From contig VIKE01000052.1 in assembly GCA_008080565.1 (NCBI GenBank), positions 1-39,938 of the forward strand: DNA of 39,938 bases, written 5' to 3'. This document shows, one piece after another, positions 32,227-39,929 of the stretch. The notes beneath the pieces are model-generated. The model had not been told where the DNA came from, made no database searches, and worked only from the letters and a program-made list of their open reading frames with translations. The stretch is from Rhodocyclaceae bacterium. Lineage in GTDB: Bacteria; Pseudomonadota; Gammaproteobacteria; Burkholderiales; Rhodocyclaceae. Within the stretch, counting starts at the first letter, position 1; each line of letters begins with the position of its first letter. The position numbers and the translations under genes were made by a program.

Positions 32227-33588
32227 TCAAGGCGCCGAGAGCGCGGCAAAAGCCTTGTGCAATTCAACCAGTTTGCGCCCTTGCTCCAGTCGCGTGTCCT
32301 GCATCCATTGCGGCACGGCGAGCGCTTCCGCGGCCGCACCCCAGCGCGCGGTCTCGGCGGCATCGCCGCGGCCGAGTGCCGCCTCCCACAGCGTGGCAAC
32401 GGCCCAGAAGCGTTTCTTCGGATCGGCATCCTCGTCTTCGGCCGGCGCCAGCGCGAGTCGACCGACTTCGCTGCGCACACGTCGGGCGAGCACCGAGTCG
32501 GCAATGGCGTCGTCCTTGTTGCCGGCCTTGAGCCATTCGACCGCCCGCAGGTCGAGCAGGAAGGCGTAGTTGATGCCGTTGTACCAGTCGCGGCGCAACG
32601 AAAACCCGCGTTCGTAGCCGTCGACCGCAGCATTCAGGTCGTCCGGCCGGGCGTGGAGTTCCCACAGGCGTTTGTGAACGGCGCCCCACAGCCCGAGGGT
32701 TTCGGGGTCGTTGGTGGACACCGGGTCGAGTGACTTTTCCATGATGCTGCGTGCTTCGAGCAGCGCGCTTGCCGGATCGGGCTGCTTCGCCTTGTAGGTG
32801 GCGACAACCAGTTGCTGGGTGACGAAGGGGTCGTTCGGGCGCAGTTCTCTGACTTTTTGCAGTAGGGCGCGGGCGCTGGCAAAATCGCTGGCCTCGCCAG
32901 CCGGCGGATTGATTTTGGCCAATGCTTCGTCAAGCATGGCCTTGGGTGTGGCGACCGGTTCCGGGGCAGCGCCACCAACCAGTTCATCGATGAATCCGGG
33001 CAGGTGGGCCGCAGCAACGGTGAACAAACCGCCGCGTGCCTGTGGCGGTTCGGCGACGGTCGGGGCTGGCGCTGCTGCTCCCGCTGGTGCGGCGGCCCAT
33101 TGTGGCGGGGTGAGCTGCGGCAGGAAGGTATAGACCGGGCTGTCGGCGCGATTCGAGGCGAGGATTTCCTCGATGGCGGTCTTCAGTTCGGCTTTGAAGC
33201 GGGCCGCCTCGCGGGCGCCGATGTCCTCGCCGAGGTGCTTGTAACGGCGGATGGCGATGTGGCCGACATCGAACGGATTCTTGAAGCCTTCCTCGGCGAC
33301 GACGATGGTGGTGCGCGGCCGCAGGGCGTAGCGCACGCCAAGTTCGTAGGCGGCGTTGACGTTGTAGGTCGACAGGTCGGCGACGACGACATCGGCCTGC
33401 AGCAGCATTTCGTACATCGGGACGTCGATTACCGTCGAATGCTGGATTTCGTCGGCGCGGATCGATTGCAGCCCGGCCGCCTCAACGGCTTCCTTGATGA
33501 TGGCGTAGGAGGCGTCGAGGTCGAGGACGCGGCCGTCGGTGTAGTCGGTCTTCTTGCCGAAGCCCTGAATGACGAAACAGGTTTTCAT
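32227..33588 (-). CDS. TIR-like/TPR-S protein (DUF4071-related)
   Basis: The product has 453 residues. Residues 1-130 form a Rossmann-like domain (FVIQGFGKKTDY, VDLST-like VVADLSTYNVNAAYELGVRYAL) that resembles TIR and nucleoside deoxyribosyltransferase folds, with a conserved Glu in YELG. After a Pro/Ala linker, residues about 215-453 form TPR-like helices with LGLWGAVHKRLWEL and YERGFSLRRDWYNGINYAFL. These match the TRAFs-binding/TPR-S domain also found in animal ASK kinases (MAP3K5). Bacterial proteins of this type occur in conflict systems with CHAT and patatin proteins. I infer a nucleotide-cleaving or signal-sensing role. The start overlaps the patatin stop as ATGA. Confidence 0.75.
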   Translation of the reverse strand: MKTCFVIQGFGKKTDYTDGRVLDLDASYAIIKEAVEAAGLQSIRADEIQHSTVIDVPMYEMLLQADVVVADLSTYNVNAAYELGVRYALRPRTTIVVAEEGFKNPFDVGHIAIRRYKHLGEDIGAREAARFKAELKTAIEEILASNRADSPVYTFLPQLTPPQWAAAPAGAAAPAPTVAEPPQARGGLFTVAAAHLPGFIDELVGGAAPEPVATPKAMLDEALAKINPPAGEASDFASARALLQKVRELRPNDPFVTQQLVVATYKAKQPDPASALLEARSIMEKSLDPVSTNDPETLGLWGAVHKRLWELHARPDDLNAAVDGYERGFSLRRDWYNGINYAFLLDLRAVEWLKAGNKDDAIADSVLARRVRSEVGRLALAPAEDEDADPKKRFWAVATLWEAALGRGDAAETARWGAAAEALAVPQWMQDTRLEQGRKLVELHKAFAALSAP

Positions 33589-34763
33589 GCGAAGCCCCGC
33601 AGGTGGTCGAGGCTGACGTGTTTGGCGGCATAGGTGGTGCCGACGCGCTGGATTTGCGGCATGTGCTTGACCGAATCCATGACCTGGACCTGCTCGGCCT
33701 TGATATCGGCGAGGCCGAGCGCGTTGAGGCCGGCTTGCGAGACATCCGGGTCGTAGCGGACGTAGGCGAACTGCTTGGGAACGGTCGAGGTGACCGGGAC
33801 TGCCTCGGTCGGCACCATGTCGCAGATCTCGCGGTCGATCGGCGGCCCGAAACGGCAGTCGCCAAGGACCCGGCAGGCCATGTCCCAGCCGGCCGAAGCG
33901 GCGTTCATCAGGGCGCCGGGCAGGTTTTTGGCGTTGTCGAGCAGCCACAGGTCGTCGGCATCGACATCCGGCCGCGCCTTGGCCGTGCTGCCGGTGCCGA
34001 TGGAGACGATGAGCAGCTTGTCGCTGCCGGTCGGCCAGCTGATTTTGTAAGGCGCGGCGGTGACCATCTGGAAGGCGAGAAAGGCCGGATTGTTGTAGGT
34101 CGTGACGCCGCCGTCGACGAAGATGAATTGGTACTGCTTGGCCTTGTCCTCGCCGAAGGTGACGACTTCGGGCGGGAAGAAGGTGGGGGCGGCGGTGCTG
34201 GCGCGGACCAGTTGCCAGAGCGGCAGCTTGAGGTTGCAATCGTCGCGGGCGGTGTTGTTGTATTTGGCCAGCGGATTGTTGCTGACCGGCCATGGCGAAT
34301 CGGTGGTGACGTTGCGCATGACCATCATGAGTAGCGTGCGCAGTTGGGCGTCGCCCAGCGTGGCATTCGGCTCGGCAGCGGTGGCGGCATGATTCAGCGC
34401 CTTGTCGAGTTCGGTGCGCAGTTTTTTGGCCAATGGCTCGTCGTTGTAGCTGTAGCGCAGGCGCTTGAGCAGCGAGGCCTTGTCGAACATTTGCTGGCCG
34501 CTGTCGACGTAAAACTTGCGGATCTGCTCGGTGCTCATGCCGGTCGCAATGCAGCTCGCAATGATCGCCCCGGTGCTCGTGCCGCAGACGAAATCGAAGT
34601 AGTCGGCGAGGACGAGGCCGGGCTTGTTGAAGCGGACGCGCAGGTCGGCTTCGAGCTTGGCGAGGATTTCGACGCTCATCAGCCCGAGGATGCCGCCGCC
34701 GTCGCAGGCGAGGATCTTTTTCGGGCCGGCGGATTGCATGCGGGTGAGGACTTGCTGATTCAC
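33585..34763 (-). CDS. patatin-like phospholipase
   Basis: The 392-residue protein has all patatin catalytic elements: oxyanion loop DGGGILGL (21-28), nucleophile Ser63 in GTSTG and the Asp217 of DGG. It would hydrolyse acyl esters of membrane lipids. There is no signal peptide, so it would act on the inner membrane from the cytoplasm. Patatins serve as membrane-damaging effectors in several bacterial abortive-infection systems (for example CapV in CBASS). It overlaps the TPR-S gene and follows the TIR-like membrane gene by 21 bp, so it belongs to the same operon. Confidence 0.93.
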   Translation of the reverse strand: MNQQVLTRMQSAGPKKILACDGGGILGLMSVEILAKLEADLRVRFNKPGLVLADYFDFVCGTSTGAIIASCIATGMSTEQIRKFYVDSGQQMFDKASLLKRLRYSYNDEPLAKKLRTELDKALNHAATAAEPNATLGDAQLRTLLMMVMRNVTTDSPWPVSNNPLAKYNNTARDDCNLKLPLWQLVRASTAAPTFFPPEVVTFGEDKAKQYQFIFVDGGVTTYNNPAFLAFQMVTAAPYKISWPTGSDKLLIVSIGTGSTAKARPDVDADDLWLLDNAKNLPGALMNAASAGWDMACRVLGDCRFGPPIDREICDMVPTEAVPVTSTVPKQFAYVRYDPDVSQAGLNALGLADIKAEQVQVMDSVKHMPQIQRVGTTYAAKHVSLDHLRGFA

Positions 34764-34784
34764 GGGATTCTCCTTGTGTCGGGG

Positions 34785-35525
34785 CTAATGTGCGGTGTTG
34801 GGCGTGGGGGCGGGAAAGAGGGTAGCGAGAACGTCGGCAGGCTTGAGGTCGTCGCCCTGATCGATCCAGACGAAACGGTCGGCCGGGGCGTTGACCACGG
34901 CCGCCTGGGCGGCGGCGTGTTCGGTTTGGCTGTTGGTCAGGATGACGACGCGGGCGAGGTTTTGCGCCTTGGCCAGGACACCGAGTTCATGGATGCAGCC
35001 GGCGTTCTTTGCCTTGAAATTGCGCAGGTCCATGAGCACCACATCGCTGATGCCGACCAGCCGGTCGAGTGCCTGTTGCCAGGTGTTGTCATGGCAGTAG
35101 CACTCGTTGACCCGGTAGCGTCCTTCGACGTCGGGCTGGAATTCGAACTGCTGTAGACGGGTTTCGATGTCGCTGGCGTGCGAGACAAAGCGTTCGGCCA
35201 GGCGGCCATCGAGGAAGGTGAACACGTCGTCGGCGTCGATGGTGCGGTCGGCTACATCGGTGCCGGCAATGAGCACGGTATTGCCGCTCAGGCGCCAGCG
35301 TTCGATGACGCGGTCGAAAATGGCCTGGGCGTTGGCGTCCTGGTGGAACACCCGCAGGATGAGCAGGGTCGGCGGTTTGTCGATGCCGGTTGGCGCGGCA
35401 AAACGCTGCATCAGCAAGGCGCCGAGCGGTATCCACAGGCGCGGGGCGGGTCCACACTGCGGTGAACAGGTAGAAAAGCTCCGAAATGCGCCGTTCCCGG
35501 TAGGCCTGGGCGAGCCAGCGTCCAA
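34785..35525 (-). CDS. TIR-like cytoplasmic half of a frameshifted membrane protein
   Basis: From about position 35443 downward this frame continues the membrane protein listed next, as RLWIPLGALLMQRFAAPTG and then a soluble domain of about 200 residues. That domain has a Rossmann-like pattern: LLILRVFHQDANAQAIFD, VVLMDLRNFKAKNAGCIHELGVL and VVILTNSQTEH. It resembles TIR-type domains, including an acidic residue in HELG, but I cannot assign a subfamily. Codons between 35525 and 35443 are a shadow of the other frame; an internal ATG at 35411 is the only plausible separate start. Removing one G from the run at 35443-35446 fuses both halves into a 497-residue protein. Confidence 0.65.
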   Translation of the reverse strand: MDAGSPRPTGNGAFRSFSTCSPQCGPAPRLWIPLGALLMQRFAAPTGIDKPPTLLILRVFHQDANAQAIFDRVIERWRLSGNTVLIAGTDVADRTIDADDVFTFLDGRLAERFVSHASDIETRLQQFEFQPDVEGRYRVNECYCHDNTWQQALDRLVGISDVVLMDLRNFKAKNAGCIHELGVLAKAQNLARVVILTNSQTEHAAAQAAVVNAPADRFVWIDQGDDLKPADVLATLFPAPTPNTAH

Positions 35526-36279
35526 GGGCGCGGGCCGGCCACCAGGCGATCAGCCAGGGCAGCACGGCAAACAGCGTGAATGCGGTGGTGGCGCCCATCC
35601 AGCCGGCCAGCCAGGCGACGAAGGGGCTTTTTGCCTCGATCAGGGCGCCCAGGAGATCCAGACCGAGCTGCGACGACCCGCTGAATACGACGAACAACGG
35701 GGCCAGCCATGGCCCGACGGCGCGCGTCGCGCCGCCCAGGCAGAGGGCGGTGACGACAATGAGCGGCAGTCCGGTGTCGAACAGCATCCAGCTGACGACC
35801 TGGGCGAAGCTGACGTTTTCATTGGTGCGCCAGCTCAGCAAGGCGATGGCGAGGACCAGCCAGCCGAGCATGGCGCCGACAAAGCGCGGTCGTGACCAGC
35901 GACCGATCAAGGCGAGCACCGGCAATACCGGCCAGGCGTAGGCGGCGCCGAGGGTGGCGACGGTTTTCAGGGTGATCGGCCCGTCGGCGATGATCTGGGT
36001 CATGACCGTGCGCGTCAGGGCGATAACCAGCGTCAGTCCGATGAAGGAAATGAGCAGCCGATGGTGCGCCTCGGTGTTGTCGGCGAGTGTCGGAAAGCGT
36101 GTGCTGCGGGCTGGCGCCGGCGGTGTGGCGGCCAGCGGAGCGGCGCCGGCCGGCGCGGTGACCGGCGCTTTCATCAGGCGCTGCATGCTCTTCCGGTAGC
36201 TGCGGGCGACGATCCAGGCGCCGACCAGCGCCAGCAGCGTGGCGACGACGAGCAGGAAGAATATCTTGCCGGAGGCCAT
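35089..36279 (-). CDS. membrane half of the TIR-like protein, frame lost near 35445
   Basis: The start at 36279 lies 3 bp after the M15 gene. The N-terminal helix (IFFLLVVATLLALVGAWIV) and about six further membrane segments follow (LLISFIGLTLVIALTRTV, PVLPVLALIGRW, MLGWLVLAIALLSW, LPLIVVTALCLGG). After SELFYLFTAVWTRPAP the frame becomes Arg/Pro/His-rich with no sense, because a single extra base in a G-run (35443-35446 on the plus strand) shifts it. The intended protein is a polytopic membrane anchor with a C-terminal cytoplasmic TIR-like domain. The extra base may be an error, a true mutation or a phase-variable tract. Confidence 0.7.
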   Translation of the reverse strand: MASGKIFFLLVVATLLALVGAWIVARSYRKSMQRLMKAPVTAPAGAAPLAATPPAPARSTRFPTLADNTEAHHRLLISFIGLTLVIALTRTVMTQIIADGPITLKTVATLGAAYAWPVLPVLALIGRWSRPRFVGAMLGWLVLAIALLSWRTNENVSFAQVVSWMLFDTGLPLIVVTALCLGGATRAVGPWLAPLFVVFSGSSQLGLDLLGALIEAKSPFVAWLAGWMGATTAFTLFAVLPWLIAWWPARALGRWLAQAYRERRISELFYLFTAVWTRPAPVDTARRLADAAFCRANRHRQTADPAHPAGVPPGRQRPGHFRPRHRTLAPERQYRAHCRHRCSRPHHRRRRRVHLPRWPPGRTLCLARQRHRNPSTAVRIPARRRRTLPGQRVLLP

Positions 36280-36282
36280 GGT

Positions 36283-37140
36283 TCAGGCAAGCGCCGTGGC
36301 GCGCAGGCCGGGCACGTAGACCATCTTGCCGTGGTCGGCGATGTAGCTCAGCAGTTGGCGACGGTTCTCGCCGCTGCCCGGCGCCTTGAGCGAGATGTGC
36401 ACCCAGCCCGAGTTGGGGCCTTTGGCCGGGTCGTAGCACTCGCAGATGATCTGGTCGAAATCCTTGAGGTTGTCCTTTGCCCAGTTGGCCAGGGCCAGCG
36501 TGCTCATGCCGACGATCTCGATGTCGCAAGCTTCGCCGCGTGAGTGCTGGCTGGTGCTCAGCCAGCTCGCCGGCTTGTTCTTGAGCGCCCGTTCGAGCGG
36601 GTGGCCGCGGAAAACGCTGTTCGGCGTGAAGCTGCCGAACTTGTCGCGGATTGGCTGGAGAACTTCGCGGGCCAGATGGATGGCGGCGCGCAGCTCCTTG
36701 TCGGTCGGGAAACGGTTGTCGATGCCGCGCCGGTCGGCAAGCTCCGAACGGGTCAGTTCATAGACCAGGAAGTTGGGCGCGATGCGGGTGTCGTGGCTGA
36801 CGTTGGCCAGGGTGAATTGCGAAATTGGCTCATTTTTCCGGTCGACCGTGGAATCTGCCGAGCGACTGGCCGAACGCGAGACTCCACGGGATATTGGCGG
36901 CGCCGGGCGGGTGACCGGCGGCGGGAGCGGCGTGGCGCCGGACTTTGCCGTTCTCCTCACCGCCTTTTCTTTCGCGGCGGCTTGCTTCGGCGTCGATTTA
37001 CTCCGGGTTTTTGCGACGACTGGAGCTGGCGCCGGCGCCACGCTGGTCACCGTCCGACGCCGGATGGTCTTCTGGGCGGCGCCCTTGGCGGCAACGGAGG
37101 TAGCCTGGCTCAGCTTGGCTGGGGTTTGGCGGGGGCTCAT
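36283..37140 (-). CDS. M15-family D,D-peptidase domain protein with long basic N-terminus
   Basis: The product has 285 residues. Residues 1-105 are Ala/Lys/Pro/Thr-rich and probably disordered, with no signal peptide. Residues 106-285 form a peptidase M15A-type domain with zinc ligands His199 and Asp206 in SQHSRGEACDIEI and His248 in GWVHISL. Relatives are D-Ala-D-Ala carboxypeptidases or phage-like endolysins. With no export signal, it could act on peptidoglycan only after lysis or release, or on a cytoplasmic target. It overlaps the CHAT gene as ATGA. Residues 97-105 (STVDRKNE) come from a dispersed-repeat copy placed exactly in the linker. Confidence 0.85.
   Translation of the reverse strand: MSPRQTPAKLSQATSVAAKGAAQKTIRRRTVTSVAPAPAPVVAKTRSKSTPKQAAAKEKAVRRTAKSGATPLPPPVTRPAPPISRGVSRSASRSADSTVDRKNEPISQFTLANVSHDTRIAPNFLVYELTRSELADRRGIDNRFPTDKELRAAIHLAREVLQPIRDKFGSFTPNSVFRGHPLERALKNKPASWLSTSQHSRGEACDIEIVGMSTLALANWAKDNLKDFDQIICECYDPAKGPNSGWVHISLKAPGSGENRRQLLSYIADHGKMVYVPGLRATALA
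36815..36851 (-). repeat. dispersed 37-bp repeat, copy 6 (in the M15 gene)
   Basis: On the minus strand it reads CCACGGTCGACCGGAAA followed by AATGAGCCAATTTCGCAATT. The core is perfect; the second arm has diverged. It is in sense orientation within the M15 coding region. Confidence 0.5.
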
Positions 37141-39929
37141 GCGAGGTCCTCCTTGATCTGGTCAATCAGCTCGACCATAGGGTCGTCGTCCGGGAAATTC
37201 AGGCGCAGGAAGTCGAGGTGCTCGGTGACCGATGAACGCTCGCGCACGCTGGCCCCACGCTGGATCGCCTGACGATAGGCCTGGCGTGCCGAGTCGGCAG
37301 CGCCGGCGGCTTTGCGCCGGCTGCCCGGCAACTGGTCGGCCATGCTGTGCACGAGGTCGAGATCGGCCAGGCTGGCGCTGTCCCAGAAGTTCGGGGCGCT
37401 CGCGTTACGCTTGTCGAGTTCCTTGCGCAGGCGGGCGACGTCCTGTTTGAGCGTGGCCAGCCCGAGCAGCGGCGGCTGGTCGGCCGGCTGTTCCGGGTAA
37501 AAGCGGCGAATGAGCAGGGCGGCGCTGGCCCAGTTGGTGAAGGCGTAGGCCTTGCCCTCGCGGGCGTAGGCATCGCGGTAATGCTCGGCCATGTTGACCA
37601 GGGCTTCGCAGCGTCCGGCGGCGGTTTCGATCAGCGCCAGGCGCTTGTAGGCACTGCCGAGCAGGCTCAGCCGTTCGCTGGTCGGGCCGCTGGCGCACAG
37701 CCCGGCGAGCCGGTCGATGGCCTGTTCGATGTCCTGGCGCAGGCTGGCGCGCAGGGTGTTGTCACGCTGCCCGTCGTCGGCGGCCAGCCAGCGACTGCCA
37801 GCCAGGCGGACTTCGTAATTGGCCAGTTGCTCGATGACGCGCACGCTGCATTGCCCGGATTCGGCGGTGAGTGCTGCGCGCAGGCTGGCGATGGCTTTTT
37901 CCCATTCGCCGGCTTCACCCCAGACAAAGCCGAGTGCCGCCGCCACATCGGCCCGCTTGGCCCAGGCTTGCTGGGTGGGCGGAATGCGTTTGAGGCGGCG
38001 GTCGAGGCGCTCGGCAATGTCCGAGCTGTCGCCGCCGTCACGCAGGCCGCTGGCCAGGTTGTCGAGATCGACGGCCAGTTCGTGCGGCGTCATGTAGGGC
38101 GGTGCCTCGGCGTAGTGCGCCACGCCGTCGCGCGACAACCGGAAATTCGGGTCGCCGTAGCACTGGTAGGCGCCCCAGGTATTGACGTTGTCGCAGACCA
38201 CGAAAATCTCTTCGCGGGCGGCGCGTACCGCTTCGCCGAAGAAGCCGCCGGCCATCATGTGGCGGTAGAAAGCGTCGGCGAAGGCCTTGCCGGCGACGTC
38301 GTCAACGGCCCAGCCGGCAGCGATGACGGCCTTGACGCCCATGTTGATGAACTGCTCGGCGAGGTTGGCGGCGAGCACGCCGGGCTCGGTCTTGCCGAGA
38401 CCGTCGATGCGTCCGAGGTGGCAGCAGTTGATGAAGACCAGCTCGGGCACCCAGCGCATCTGCTCGATGTCGCCCGGGGTCAGGATGGTGTCGAGGCCGA
38501 TGACCATCCCAGAACGGGCAACGGCCATTTTCGCCGATTTGTAGTCATGCACACCGTGCCCGGCCAGGTGGAGGATGCGCCACTTCTCGCGGTGCAGCGC
38601 TTCGAGGATGGCCGGCGTCCGTTCGTCGATGCGGTCGGTGACATCGTAGCCGGCATTGGCCAGGGTGCCGACGACGCTCAGCGCTTCGTCGCGGGCGCCG
38701 GGCAGGTCGGCGAAGTCGGGCGAGTTGCCGAGGTCCGGGTTGCCGATGACGAGCGCCGTGTCGTTCGGCGCGTAGGCCGGCCGGGCGCGGAAGTTTCTGG
38801 TCTTGAACTGGCGGATCATGCCGGCATTGACGGCCGGCGGGCGCGGGCTGCTACCCCAGCGGTCTTCGAGCAATTCCCACGGATAGCGGGCCGAACGCTT
38901 GTCGACGAGGACCACGAGGTTGCCCTGCTGGCTCGACAGTTCCTTGACGCGCACCGGCAGCAGCAGTTCGAACAGCGTTTTGGCCGCCTCGGCGTTGCGG
39001 TTGGTGTCCTGGCTAGCCATTTCGATGAAGGAGTCGGCCAGCGACAACTGGCCGGTGGCCATGGTTTCCTCGGCGCGCGCCTTGTCGGTCGGGAAGATGA
39101 AGCGCAGCGACTGGTCGTTGTGCTCGTCCTCGATGATTTCCAGGCGGTGCCACCATTCCGGCGACTCGTCGGCGCGCAGCCGGTGCTGGCCGGCCTGGCC
39201 GGCCTCGATGGCCATCGCGTTCCAGCGCAGGCTGGCCGCCAGATCGACGTTGTCGATGGCCTTGCGCAGGGCGTGGGCGGCCGAGATGGCGAGGTCTTCA
39301 TAGAGTTCGACGAACTCGACGCGGTCGATTACCACCCGGCCGTCCATTTCGTTGCCGACCAGCCGGGCGTTGGCGGCAATCGCCGCGCGCAGCACTGCTT
39401 CGACGGCATCGCCGATCGGCACGCCGCCGGCGCCGGTGCCGATGAGCAGGCAGCTGATGGCCGCCGAGCGCGGCCGGCTGGCTTCGCCGAAACGGTCGTC
39501 CGGCCAGTGGGCAACGCGTAGCGCGTAGTCGAGCAGGGCGCTGCGCATGGCTTCTTCGAGCTGGCCGGGGCCGAGCTTGCCGACCTCGCCGAGGCCGACG
39601 ACCAGGGCGCCGGCCGGCTTGGCCGTCGGGCTGTCGTTGAAGAAAGTGGTGCAGGTGCCGAGCGGGCCGGGGTAGATGCCGAGATCGGCGCGGCCCGACA
39701 GGGCGCCGTCGAGCTGGCGGTCGAGCGCCTTCTCGGCGCTGACGATGGTGTCGCCCTGGTAGTGGCCGACGACCACCGGGTGCCGGGCATAGGCCAGGCT
39801 ACCGTGGGTGATGCCGATATCGATGGTGAGGCCGGATTTTTCGACAATCCCACGGTCAACCGGAATTCCGCCCGAAAATCCAAATGTGCCGATCTCGTCC
39901 GGGCCGGGAATGCTGTCGGCCAGCGGCAT
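37137..39929 (-). CDS. CHAT-domain protein (caspase-like protease), possibly partial at window edge
   Basis: At least 930 residues are encoded. Residues 1-250 form an unrecognised alpha/beta domain (LTIDIGITHGSLAYARHPVV, LGIYPGPLGTC). Residues about 330-620 form a CHAT domain with His458 in HLAGHGVHD and Cys503 in FINCCHLG, the expected Cys-His dyad. Residues about 650-930 are helical, TPR-like. CHAT proteases act in bacterial conflict systems, for example the type III-E CRISPR partner TPR-CHAT and bacterial gasdermin operons, usually by cleaving a neighbour-encoded protein. It heads the five-gene operon. The ATG at 39929 is 10 bases from the window edge and the frame stays open, so the true start may be outside. 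Confidence 0.88.
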   Translation of the reverse strand: MPLADSIPGPDEIGTFGFSGGIPVDRGIVEKSGLTIDIGITHGSLAYARHPVVVGHYQGDTIVSAEKALDRQLDGALSGRADLGIYPGPLGTCTTFFNDSPTAKPAGALVVGLGEVGKLGPGQLEEAMRSALLDYALRVAHWPDDRFGEASRPRSAAISCLLIGTGAGGVPIGDAVEAVLRAAIAANARLVGNEMDGRVVIDRVEFVELYEDLAISAAHALRKAIDNVDLAASLRWNAMAIEAGQAGQHRLRADESPEWWHRLEIIEDEHNDQSLRFIFPTDKARAEETMATGQLSLADSFIEMASQDTNRNAEAAKTLFELLLPVRVKELSSQQGNLVVLVDKRSARYPWELLEDRWGSSPRPPAVNAGMIRQFKTRNFRARPAYAPNDTALVIGNPDLGNSPDFADLPGARDEALSVVGTLANAGYDVTDRIDERTPAILEALHREKWRILHLAGHGVHDYKSAKMAVARSGMVIGLDTILTPGDIEQMRWVPELVFINCCHLGRIDGLGKTEPGVLAANLAEQFINMGVKAVIAAGWAVDDVAGKAFADAFYRHMMAGGFFGEAVRAAREEIFVVCDNVNTWGAYQCYGDPNFRLSRDGVAHYAEAPPYMTPHELAVDLDNLASGLRDGGDSSDIAERLDRRLKRIPPTQQAWAKRADVAAALGFVWGEAGEWEKAIASLRAALTAESGQCSVRVIEQLANYEVRLAGSRWLAADDGQRDNTLRASLRQDIEQAIDRLAGLCASGPTSERLSLLGSAYKRLALIETAAGRCEALVNMAEHYRDAYAREGKAYAFTNWASAALLIRRFYPEQPADQPPLLGLATLKQDVARLRKELDKRNASAPNFWDSASLADLDLVHSMADQLPGSRRKAAGAADSARQAYRQAIQRGASVRERSSVTEHLDFLRLNFPDDDPMVELIDQIKEDLA
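39850..39885 (+). repeat. dispersed 37-bp repeat, copy 7 (in the CHAT gene)
   Basis: CCACGGTCAACCGGAAT is followed by TCCGCCCGAAAATCCAAAT. The core matches at all but the last base and the A-rich arm is present. It is antisense to the CHAT gene and encodes GFSGGIPVDRG at residues 17-27. Confidence 0.6.

Noticed and set aside
37347..39521. 724-codon frame antisense to the CHAT gene
   Set aside because: It is fully contained in a gene with intact catalytic motifs on the other strand and has no homology of its own.
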